Shown here piece by piece: positions 24,190 through 32,446 of a stretch of 64,000 bases of DNA. The stretch comes from an uncultured Pseudoteredinibacter sp. (GTDB taxonomy: Bacteria > Pseudomonadota > Gammaproteobacteria > Pseudomonadales > Cellvibrionaceae), in contig NZ_CANMSS010000009.1 of NCBI RefSeq assembly GCF_947500695.1, forward strand, positions 124,001 through 188,000. The letters are read 5' to 3'. Position numbers and translations under genes: made by a program. Within the stretch, counting starts at the first letter, position 1. Each line of letters begins with the position of its first letter. The notes beneath the pieces are model-generated. The model was given only the letters and a program-made list of their open reading frames with translations. It was not told where the DNA came from and searched no databases.

Positions 24190-26091
24190 TCAGGACTTAT
24201 CAACACAAACTGTACCCCTACCAGAATGTTTAGCGTTATACAGAGCTTTGTCTGCGCGTTGATATAGGCCCACAAAGCTCTCTTGAGGCTGCCACTGCGC
24301 CACGCCTATACTGATACTAACAGTAAAATCGGGTTGCCCTTCAAACTTAAGCTGCTTAATGTTTTCGCAAAGCTCAGCCATCAGCTTTTGAGCAGCAACT
24401 AGGTTGGTTACAGGTAGAATTATCGCAAATTCTTCGCCGCCGATTCGAGCGACAAAGTCTGTTCCTCGTAATCGCTGGGAGAAAAAATCCGCCATTTTCT
24501 GCAGCACTCGATCACCAAAATCATGGCCATATTTATCGTTAACTTTTTTGAACCAATCCGCATCGGCAATAGCAAGACATAGTTCACTATGATCCCGCTT
24601 AGCACGATCAAGTTCATGCTCAATTTTGGAATCAAAAGCTCTGCGATTAGGAAGTTTAGTCAAGGCATCCGTAGTCGCGGCTAGCGCCAAGCGCTTGTTG
24701 GCCTCTTGCAAGTCGTGAGTTCGCGACTTAACTTGTTGCTCCAAGCTTTCATTGAGCTCTTGCAAGCGCAGGCTCAGGCCTTTTTCGCGGATCAGCAATT
24801 TCATATAGCCCCAACCAACATACATTACCTGCACCGCTATAAACGTAAACATAGCGATGGCAAAAAGCTCTATATAAGGGTCGGTATTGCGGCGATAGTA
24901 GAGAGCATCTGAGGTTCCCCCAATCAAAATCAGCATTATCCCCACGAAAGGGATCCATTGTCTAAAAGGGAATCTAATCACGTGATAGATCAAAAATACA
25001 ACATATAACAAGGCAAGCGCGATATATAACAAGCGCAGACCATGCCCCAGTAATAGAAACTGATGCAAGTCGACCAAAGGAATGCACAGCAGCAAAAGTA
25101 TCGGCAATACTGCCAAAACCGCACTAAGGGTTTTCAGCTTAGGCCTAGACTCGAACACATCCGGCAATATATGAGCTTGGCCATAAATAAAAATAGCCAA
25201 TAAGCCTAGAAAACTAATCCAAGTAAAATAGAAATGACTGACGACGGTTAAACCTGGAACAAAATAGGCGATCAAACTTCCCGTCACTAAAAGGCGTACA
25301 CCCGCACCTAGTGACATTACCACCGAAAAAGCATACATAGCCCTGCGGCTGCGACTAAAGATCGCTTGAGAAGCGGAGTAGATGGCGACTAGCAGGCAGG
25401 CCCCTAAAAACAAAATATGCCAGGACCAGCGCTGCATCATTTCGCGATATAAAGTATCGGCATTGCCTAATAGCGGTGGCTGAGATGCACCGCCAGTTCT
25501 AAAATCCTCGTTGTACAGGTGAATGATAACTTTGGCACCAGGATACAGTTTTGGCAGTTGGGTATGAGCGCCATTCATGAGCTTTCCAGCAGCTCGCCCT
25601 TGGGGCAATTCAGTTATCGGCTGGCTAGATTCCGGAACGAACTCAGATAAAGTATCGTATGTCTTAACAATATGCCCTCGCCCATCATCAACGTAGATAC
25701 GATAGGCTGATTGAAAGCGCCCAGGCCACAAAGCTAAACGCTCCCCTTCTTTGAGCTGTCCGGAAAGAGACACTTCAGTCCAAAGGCTAATCAATGCCCG
25801 CGACTCTTTTTCAGTAATACCCAAGCTATTTAATTCCCAATAACCGGGAATAATAAACTTGGCTATCCTATCGAGATAGTCATGTGAAGATAAAGAGATT
25901 TGCTTTGGCGGAATCAACACGCCAGGAACGCCCGACCATTCACCACTTAGCTGATAATGTTGGCAGGCAGGGTCGATAGCATTAATGGGCGAGCTTGCTT
26001 TGTTTTCTGCGCAGTCTGCATAAACAAATCGCGCAAAAATTGAGCAAAGTATAAATAGGACAATATTAATCCAGGGCCTTGATGTACTCAT
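24190..26091 (-). CDS. Diguanylate cyclase with 7TM-DISM sensor
   Basis: 633 residues. A signal peptide (~1-25) precedes a periplasmic beta-rich domain of 7TMR-DISMED2 type (~35-190), seven membrane helices (~218-420), a coiled coil (RLQELNESLEQQVKSRTHDL, ~430-455) and a GGDEF domain (~470-633). The catalytic motif is GGEEF in RIGGEEFAIIL. RGTD stands five residues before it, matching the RxxD inhibitory I-site. It should make cyclic-di-GMP in response to a periplasmic ligand, probably a small carbohydrate or similar; the ligand is unknown. It is convergent with DUF3325 and monocistronic. Confidence 0.92.
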   Translation of the reverse strand: MSTSRPWINIVLFILCSIFARFVYADCAENKASSPINAIDPACQHYQLSGEWSGVPGVLIPPKQISLSSHDYLDRIAKFIIPGYWELNSLGITEKESRALISLWTEVSLSGQLKEGERLALWPGRFQSAYRIYVDDGRGHIVKTYDTLSEFVPESSQPITELPQGRAAGKLMNGAHTQLPKLYPGAKVIIHLYNEDFRTGGASQPPLLGNADTLYREMMQRWSWHILFLGACLLVAIYSASQAIFSRSRRAMYAFSVVMSLGAGVRLLVTGSLIAYFVPGLTVVSHFYFTWISFLGLLAIFIYGQAHILPDVFESRPKLKTLSAVLAVLPILLLLCIPLVDLHQFLLLGHGLRLLYIALALLYVVFLIYHVIRFPFRQWIPFVGIMLILIGGTSDALYYRRNTDPYIELFAIAMFTFIAVQVMYVGWGYMKLLIREKGLSLRLQELNESLEQQVKSRTHDLQEANKRLALAATTDALTKLPNRRAFDSKIEHELDRAKRDHSELCLAIADADWFKKVNDKYGHDFGDRVLQKMADFFSQRLRGTDFVARIGGEEFAIILPVTNLVAAQKLMAELCENIKQLKFEGQPDFTVSISIGVAQWQPQESFVGLYQRADKALYNAKHSGRGTVCVDKS

Positions 26092-26251
26092 AAGTCTGAT
26101 TCGCTAGCAAAGCCCTGAATACCTCTGGCCACAAAATACGCCATCACAGTTTAGTCGCTAAAACGAATCTGTACAGTTGAGTTGCCGAAAATAGAGAAAA
26201 TTCATTAAAAACAGGCTAATCTACCATCCATTCCTATTAGGCCGAGATAAC

Positions 26252-26701
26252 ATGCAAATCCAATTACCCAACAATAAATATCTACTCATAGCTGCGCTAT
26301 TAAGTATCGTGGCGGCGGTATTGCACATCGCTATTATTATTGGGGGGCCAGATTGGTATCGTTTTTTTGGTGCAGGCGAAGCTATGGCAAAAATGGCCGA
26401 AGCCGGTGAATTACAACCCACCCTAATCACTATAGGGATCGCCACCATTTTGTTCAGCTGGGGTTTCTATGCATTATCAGCCGCAGGCCGGGCTCCGCGA
26501 CTCCCCTTGATAAGAACCGCCCTTATAGTGATTACTACGATCTATTTGTTGCGCGGCCTATCTGTTCTGTTTATCGCGCCGTTCAACATAGAGTTTCAAA
26601 GCTCTTTTTGGATATGGAGCTCAGCCATCTGCACCTTTTACGGCCTTGCCTATGCGATAGGTACGTGGCAGCAGTGGCCTTATTTATCAAAGAAGGGCTA
26701 A
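26252..26701 (+). CDS. Small four-helix membrane protein, unknown
   Basis: 149 residues with four hydrophobic helices (~10-30, 55-76, 88-108, 118-138). The loop after helix 1 has GGPDWYRFFGAGEAMAKM, a segment seen in many uncharacterised small membrane proteins. No catalytic motif is visible. It faces trmO, whose end (26698) overlaps the stop by 4 bases on the opposite strand. I do not recognise a function. Confidence 0.75.
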   Translation: MQIQLPNNKYLLIAALLSIVAAVLHIAIIIGGPDWYRFFGAGEAMAKMAEAGELQPTLITIGIATILFSWGFYALSAAGRAPRLPLIRTALIVITTIYLLRGLSVLFIAPFNIEFQSSFWIWSSAICTFYGLAYAIGTWQQWPYLSKKG

Positions 26702-27420
26702 ATTCTATCGATAGAAAAAACGTTTATTTGCTCTAGCCCATTTTCAGTAAGTCTATAAACCCAGCGAATATTAAAGGTTTCTTCTGAACGAAATGGGCGA
26801 AGCTTTACGCCATATTCACGATCACCAGCCTGACCTCGCTGATACGCAGGCCTTGGGTCCTGCGCTAATAATTGAGTAATGATTTCTTTCAAACTATCGT
26901 CAGCCAACTCTTCAAGAATATTAGCAGCATGCACAGAAAAGCTAACGTCTAACTGAGCAGGTGGCTCTGTGGCAAATTCGTTACGCGCAGTCGTTATTGC
27001 GTCAGCATAAGGAACATAGGGTTTGATATCGAGGATAGGAGTATGATCTAAAAGATCTAGCCCGGAAACTTCAATGGCTGGGTTTTGCAAATCGATGCTT
27101 TCGATCTTCGCAACCGAAAGACCAATTGGATTAGGGCGCACGGGAGAGCGAGTCGCAAACACCCCCATGCTACGATTCCCCCCTAGCCTAGGTGGACGCA
27201 CTTTAGGGCGCCAGGGCGTATCTTGGCTTTCATGAAAGATAAACTGCAGCCAGATATGGCTACACTGCTCCAAACCCTGCAAGCAATCAGCTTGGGCATA
27301 CTCACCAATTAATTCGATGCGGGATCTAATCCCAGGGGCCAGGCCAGGTTGACGGGGGATAGCGAACTTCTCAACATAAGGGGAGCGAACCCTCGCTATA
27401 AAATCTAATTCAATTCCCAC
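26698..27420 (-). CDS. trmO: tRNA (N6-threonylcarbamoyladenosine(37)-N6)-methyltransferase
   Basis: 240 residues, matching the TrmO/TsaA (YaeB) family in length and motifs: IARVRSPYVEKFAIPRQPGL near the start, WLQFIFH, VRPPRLGGNRSMGVFATRSPVRPNPIGLS in the middle (SAM site, ~75-105) and GLDLLDHTPILDIKPYVPY. It uses SAM to N6-methylate t6A at position 37 of tRNA-Thr. The beta-barrel SAM domain is complete. It is a single gene. Confidence 0.93.
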   Translation of the reverse strand: MGIELDFIARVRSPYVEKFAIPRQPGLAPGIRSRIELIGEYAQADCLQGLEQCSHIWLQFIFHESQDTPWRPKVRPPRLGGNRSMGVFATRSPVRPNPIGLSVAKIESIDLQNPAIEVSGLDLLDHTPILDIKPYVPYADAITTARNEFATEPPAQLDVSFSVHAANILEELADDSLKEIITQLLAQDPRPAYQRGQAGDREYGVKLRPFRSEETFNIRWVYRLTENGLEQINVFSIDRI

Positions 27421-27481
27421 ACTGCACTCTTCTTACTAGCCTGCCCGTCTGCAATTCTAACAGCTCTGTCTCTACTAGGCT

Positions 27482-28192
27482 TTAAAAAGCCTCTTGGTAA
27501 TAGGCTTTTGCAATTCGATCACAATACGCCACTAAATTAGCATGGGCTTTGGCATAAGGTGATATCGCCGTTTCACTATTCGACAAAACCAGTTGTGCTA
27601 ACAAACCAAAGGCCGCCGCATCAAAGTTACTAGGCTGCTCGCCAAAAAAATAAGACTTATCTCCCAATAAAATCGCCAGTGAATCAATTGATTGTTTAGC
27701 GATTGACAGGATTTCTGTTTCGCTATGACGCCCCAAGCCATGCTGACTCAAACTTTTACGAATTCCACGGCGCACTATAATCGGCACTAGAATTGATAAT
27801 GGTGCGGGTAAGGATGAAAACAAGGCCTCTTTCGTCGCTGGCCAACCATCTTCACGAATCCAGCGAGAATGCACCAAGCACCAATATAGATTCTCATCTA
27901 AAGATTTAGTTAACAGATAAGATTGAGCTCTTTGCACTTCGCTAAGCTGTGCTTCTAATGGGGAATGGTAATGCTCGTCCAATGCATTAATGATAGCTTG
28001 AGAATCTGCGATTACCTTACCATCCCAATTAATGTAGGGCAGCTTGCCCTTTGGCGCTTTACGTAGATACTCTTGTCCATCCACTCGCGTGAAATCAATA
28101 TTGGCCATGCGCATATAGCAATCTACCTTCAATACAAAAGAAGACGGATCAGGCATCCCAAATGCACTTCCAAAGCCAAACAGTTTGATCAT
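27482..28192 (-). CDS. Glutathione S-transferase-like protein (FAX/metaxin type)
   Basis: 236 residues from ATG 28192, which has AGGAG six bases upstream; an ATG at 28222 lies before that site and is rejected. The N-terminal thioredoxin-like part has KLFGFGSAFGMPDPSSFVLK and GKLPYINWDGKVIADSQAII (the cis-Pro and the ADS glutathione-binding turn). The helical C-terminal part has FFGEQPSNFDAAAFGLLAQL. This matches the failed-axon-connection/metaxin-like GST branch found in many proteobacteria. The substrate is unknown. Confidence 0.82.
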   Translation of the reverse strand: MIKLFGFGSAFGMPDPSSFVLKVDCYMRMANIDFTRVDGQEYLRKAPKGKLPYINWDGKVIADSQAIINALDEHYHSPLEAQLSEVQRAQSYLLTKSLDENLYWCLVHSRWIREDGWPATKEALFSSLPAPLSILVPIIVRRGIRKSLSQHGLGRHSETEILSIAKQSIDSLAILLGDKSYFFGEQPSNFDAAAFGLLAQLVLSNSETAISPYAKAHANLVAYCDRIAKAYYQEAF

Positions 28193-28323
28193 CAAATTCT
28201 CCTCATCTATCCAATAAACCACTTATTGGGTTTGCTTAATTCAAGTGAGCCACCATTATCCAACAGTCCCCTTGTCAGCATCTGTCAGTAAGATTTTAAT
28301 AAATAGTGGCGCTCTTCCTTTTT

Positions 28324-30813
28324 CTAAGCAAGTTCTCGTAGGACTTGCATCGGCGGTGCTGTTACCACCTTTCGGCTTGCCCAAAGCCCCATTGAGCAAA
28401 CGATCACAGCCCCGATAAATGGCCCTGCTATCCATAGTTCAGGGTGTGCTTGTAGCGGGGTTTCCAAAACCCACTGCTGCATGGCTAGCAACAGCAGCTC
28501 GGCGCCTATCATAGCTAACAACCCAGCCAAGGCACCTAGACATATAAACTCTAATGCCGTACTGCCTAGAATTCGGCGGCGACTGCTGCCTAAGGCTCGC
28601 AATATTCCTGCCTCTTGTAAGCGATAGTCCATACTGGCGTTCACCGCCGCGAGCAATACCATTACCCCAGCCAGCAACACTAGAATCAACACCAGCTCAA
28701 CACCGTCACTCACCTGTGCTGTTAAATTTTGAATCTGCTCAATAACAAGATCCAACTCCACCACCAACACAGTTGGCGACTGACGCAAAAGTTGATTAAT
28801 AACAGGCTTTTGTTGTGAGGGAATATAAACGCTACTGAGATAGGTCGGCGCATAACTATCTAAGGCACCGGGAGAGAATAGGAAGTAAAAGTTAGGGCGC
28901 ATGCTATCCCATTCTAAGGATCGAATACTGCTCACTTCAGCTTCTAACGCTAAGCCGCCAACACTAAACTTCAACTGATCACCCAGTTTTAGTTTTAGCC
29001 TTTGTGCAATTTCTTTCTCTACCGACACAAAGTGCTTTTTGCCATCCAATTCCAGCTGAGACCACCACTTACCTTCTAAGATTTGATTGTCATCTGGCAA
29101 AGTATCGGTCCAGCTTAGATTGGCTTCGCGATTCATTACTTCAGCCTGCTCTTTCATTTTATCGCCAGGCTTACTGTTATTGATCTCCACCAATCGTGCT
29201 CTTACCATCGGAAACAGGCCTTGCAACTCCAGCTGCTCATCAGCAAATAATTGCTTAATAGGCTCCACTTCGTGCTGCGCAATATTCACCAAGAAGTGGT
29301 TTGGTGCTTTCTCTGGTAGTTTGTATCGCCACTCTTCGATCAAACTGGTGCGGACAACAAAAATCACCAATAGCAACATAATGGCGGTCGCGAAAACTAG
29401 GATCTGTGCGACTGTTTGGCCTCGATGGCGTAACAAGCTTGCCCAAGCCAATCTCCAACTGCTTCCACTACGACTACCCCATACTCTACCCAGCTTTAAC
29501 ATCAATAAGGCAATCAGAGCGGCTAAACTTAATAATGCAAAGAAGCCAAGCATCACCACCGCGGTTAAAATCAAATCTTGACTATAAACAGCCACCAATA
29601 TAAACACCGCTACGATGCCCAATGCGGCCTGCCAAAAGCTAGATACACTCGCAATATGAATGTCGCGTCGCAAAACACGAATGGGAGGAATGGTGGGCAA
29701 ATTCCACAGCGGCGGCAAAGCAAAACATAATAAGCACAACAGACCGGTAAAAAGCCCCAGACCATAGGGTATTAGCCCTGCAAATGCTAAGTCCAGTGGG
29801 TACATTGAGCTGACCACAGAAGCAATTAAGCGCTGCAAAAGTTCACCCAATAACAGGCCACCAAATGAAGCGACAAGCGCTAAAACAAATAATTGTTTTG
29901 CATACAAACTGCGAATTTTATTGGCACCGGCACCTAAGCTTTTTAACAGTGCAACTTGATCCGTATGTCGCCTTGCAAACTGTTGCGCGGCGATAGCAAT
30001 AGCAAGGCCCGCGAGTAACAAACCTAACATCGCGGCTAAACCTAAAAATTGTTTTCCCCTATCTAAGGTTCGTGATAAACCACGCTGAGAAGATTGCAAA
30101 TCGATAATACGCTCATGAGAACTAAACTGCTCTTTGGCGGTATCTAAAAAAGATGTCAATACTGCCTCTTCTCCAGCGAGAAGCCAGTTATAGCGGATGC
30201 GACTGCCAGGCTGAATAACTTCGGTCGCGGGTACATCATCAATATGCATCATGACGCGTGTACCCAATAAGCTCAAACTATCTCCGCGATCAGGCTCGCG
30301 AACAATAACCTTACTGGCGGTAAATTCAGCTTCACCAATAAATAGCTGGCCGCCTAGCTCGATACCTAATAGCGGCAATAAACGTGAATCTACCCAAACC
30401 TCACCTCGCGGTGGGCCAGATTTAATCTTTTGCAGGGAATCGCTTTGCTGATTAAAAGGCTCTTCACTGATTTCCAGCTCACCTAGCAAAGGATAAGCAT
30501 CGCTCACCGCTTTGATATCGACCAAATACATAGCATCGCCAGCAAAGCTCATGGAGTTAAAACTGAGTGTTTGAGCCTGCTGTAAGCCAGCTTGTTCGGC
30601 ACTGTCGTACCAAGCAGGAGGTAATTGACGGGATGAGCGTACTACTCGATCGGCGCCTAGAAAGGTATTACTTTGCTTTATCAAAGCGCCTTCTAAGCGT
30701 TGGGTAAAAATGGCGATCGCACTGACAACAGCCACAGCCAATAGCAAAGCCGCTGCCAGTAATCGAAGCTCACCACTGCGCCAATTGCGCCAGAGTAGCT
30801 TCAAACTCAACAT
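28324..30813 (-). CDS. ybbP: ABC transporter permease YbbP, FtsX family
   Basis: 829 residues with ten membrane helices in the FtsX/MacB-like layout: one near the N-terminus (LLAAALLLAVAVVSAIAIF), blocks near ~255-370 and 400-440, 470-490, and three at the C-terminus. The large periplasmic domains lie at ~45-245 and ~495-700. It overlaps ybbA by 7 bases and forms the YbbA-YbbP pair. The partner arrangement (ybbAP divergent from tesA) matches E. coli. The transported substrate is not settled; export or extraction of hydrophobic compounds from the membrane has been proposed. Confidence 0.92.
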   Translation of the reverse strand: MLSLKLLWRNWRSGELRLLAAALLLAVAVVSAIAIFTQRLEGALIKQSNTFLGADRVVRSSRQLPPAWYDSAEQAGLQQAQTLSFNSMSFAGDAMYLVDIKAVSDAYPLLGELEISEEPFNQQSDSLQKIKSGPPRGEVWVDSRLLPLLGIELGGQLFIGEAEFTASKVIVREPDRGDSLSLLGTRVMMHIDDVPATEVIQPGSRIRYNWLLAGEEAVLTSFLDTAKEQFSSHERIIDLQSSQRGLSRTLDRGKQFLGLAAMLGLLLAGLAIAIAAQQFARRHTDQVALLKSLGAGANKIRSLYAKQLFVLALVASFGGLLLGELLQRLIASVVSSMYPLDLAFAGLIPYGLGLFTGLLCLLCFALPPLWNLPTIPPIRVLRRDIHIASVSSFWQAALGIVAVFILVAVYSQDLILTAVVMLGFFALLSLAALIALLMLKLGRVWGSRSGSSWRLAWASLLRHRGQTVAQILVFATAIMLLLVIFVVRTSLIEEWRYKLPEKAPNHFLVNIAQHEVEPIKQLFADEQLELQGLFPMVRARLVEINNSKPGDKMKEQAEVMNREANLSWTDTLPDDNQILEGKWWSQLELDGKKHFVSVEKEIAQRLKLKLGDQLKFSVGGLALEAEVSSIRSLEWDSMRPNFYFLFSPGALDSYAPTYLSSVYIPSQQKPVINQLLRQSPTVLVVELDLVIEQIQNLTAQVSDGVELVLILVLLAGVMVLLAAVNASMDYRLQEAGILRALGSSRRRILGSTALEFICLGALAGLLAMIGAELLLLAMQQWVLETPLQAHPELWIAGPFIGAVIVCSMGLWASRKVVTAPPMQVLRELA

Positions 30814-31496
30814 GGCACTGCCTCCGCTGCGGCATCAGTCACTTCAAGACGACCAGCTTCTAAGGTAATACGACGCTCACAGCGAGCGGCTAGGCGCTCT
30901 TCGTGAGTCACTAAAACCAAGGTGGTACCCTGCTCTTGATTCAATTCAAACAACAGCTCAATGATGGTGGCGCCGGTTTTAGCATCGAGATTACCGGTTG
31001 GCTCATCGGCAAATAAAATCGTCGGTTCATTGGCAAAAGCACGTGCAATGGCAACGCGTTGCTGCTCTCCACCAGATAGCTGCTTGGGGTAATGGTTCAA
31101 GCGATGCTCCAAGCCAACTCGCTGAAGAAACTTTTCGGCTTGCTGCTGGGCATCCTTATGGCCATGCAACTCTAAGGGCAACATAACGTTTTCTAAGGCT
31201 GATAGCCCAGGTAAAAGCTGAAAGGATTGAAACACAAAGCCTACATATTCCGCCCGAAGCGCTGCTCGACCTTCTTCATCAAGGGAGCGCAGACTTTGCC
31301 CAGCCAGCTCAACATCACCATGACTGGCCGTATCTAAACCGGCGAGAATCCCTAATAAGGTTGATTTACCTGAACCTGACGCTCCGACAATTGCAAGGCT
31401 TTCACCTTTTGCCAGCCCAAAGGAGATTTCTTGCAGTATCTCCAATTCTCCAGCGGCTGTACTCACAACCTTTCCAAGTTCGGTAACCTTTAACAT
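30807..31496 (-). CDS. ybbA: ABC transporter ATP-binding protein YbbA
   Basis: 229 residues from ATG 31496, the usual length; the upstream extension to 31574 has no family match. Walker A is GASGSGKST (~42-50), the ABC signature is [14 protein letters not shown], Walker B is [13 protein letters not shown], and the switch His is in LVTHE. It is a LolD/MacB-type ATPase that drives YbbP. Its gene diverges from tesA, with ~170 bases between the starts. Confidence 0.93.
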   Translation of the reverse strand: MLKVTELGKVVSTAAGELEILQEISFGLAKGESLAIVGASGSGKSTLLGILAGLDTASHGDVELAGQSLRSLDEEGRAALRAEYVGFVFQSFQLLPGLSALENVMLPLELHGHKDAQQQAEKFLQRVGLEHRLNHYPKQLSGGEQQRVAIARAFANEPTILFADEPTGNLDAKTGATIIELLFELNQEQGTTLVLVTHEERLAARCERRITLEAGRLEVTDAAAEAVPC

Positions 31497-31664
31497 GTAC
31501 AATTCTCTTATAGTTAACGTTATATAGGGCCTGTTGGCACTAAGGTATTCTGGCAGCAGATCCCTTGCAAGCAAGATGGTTCACACTACTTTACCCAAGG
31601 GTACTGGCTAGGATTTCAACATGATTTTAGAATAAAGACTGCCCAAACCGATAAATTGCCAAGC

Positions 31665-32306
31665 ATGCGAGATAAAATGAAAATAACGCACAGCATTTGC
31701 CTACTAATGGCCATGATGGTCAGTCAACTGACCTTCGCCGATAAAGCCAGCCCCAAATCACAAAATCTATTGGTGCTCGGGGACAGCATCAGTGCTGCCT
31801 ATGGCATGAAGCCCGAAGAGGGCTGGGTTGCACTGCTAGAGGAAAAGTTACAGCAATACGATGTTGGCACCGTTAATGCGAGCATCAGCGGTGAGACGAC
31901 CGCTGGTGGCCTCGCGAGAATGCCCGCACTGATAGAGAAATACAGCCCTCGCTGGGTTATCGTCGAGCTCGGTGGAAACGATGGTCTACGAGGCTACCCA
32001 ATAGGTAGAATGAAGGCTAATCTGGCCAACATTATTGAGCAAAGCCAAGCGGCGAAAGCACAGGTTTTGCTTATTGGCATGCAAATCCCCCCCAATTACG
32101 GTAAACGCTACACCCGCCTATTTAGCGAAGCTTTCCCGGAGCTAGCTAAAAAGTACGAAGTCAGTTTGGTACCCACCTTTTTGGAATCCGTCGCGGTAAA
32201 GCCCGATGCAATGCAATCTGACGGTATCCACCCAAACTCCAGCGCTCAAGGTGCCCTGCTGGAAACCGCCTGGCCCAGCATCTTAGCCATGATACAGGCG
32301 CAATAA
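31665..32306 (+). CDS. tesA: Arylesterase / acyl-CoA thioesterase I, SGNH hydrolase
   Basis: ~213 residues. ATG 31665 and ATG 31677 are both possible starts (31677 begins the signal peptide MKITHSICLLMAMM directly); TTG 31656 is less likely. The signal ends near TFADKA. The SGNH blocks are present: VLGDSISAAYG (catalytic Ser), ASISGETTAGG, VELGGNDGLRG (Asn) and SDGIHPNS (Asp and His). It should be a periplasmic esterase/lysophospholipase with thioesterase activity. It is divergent from ybbA, as in many gammaproteobacteria. Confidence 0.93.
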   Translation: MRDKMKITHSICLLMAMMVSQLTFADKASPKSQNLLVLGDSISAAYGMKPEEGWVALLEEKLQQYDVGTVNASISGETTAGGLARMPALIEKYSPRWVIVELGGNDGLRGYPIGRMKANLANIIEQSQAAKAQVLLIGMQIPPNYGKRYTRLFSEAFPELAKKYEVSLVPTFLESVAVKPDAMQSDGIHPNSSAQGALLETAWPSILAMIQAQ

Positions 32307-32338
32307 GATTCACCATATTCAGTACTGCTGATGACTAA

Positions 32339-32364
32339 GCGATAGCTAAGCGTACGGCTATCGC
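32339..32364 (+). terminator. Hairpin after tesA
   Basis: GCGATAGC (32339-32346) pairs with GCTATCGC (32357-32364) around a 10-base loop. No T-run follows, so it may be a weak terminator or a transcript-stabilising hairpin. Confidence 0.4.
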
Positions 32365-32446
32365 CACTCCCACTTATCCGCCAAAACCGCTAGAATGCTG
32401 GTTTTACGGAATATCGCCATTTATTGGTGTCACATATGAGGTTTGC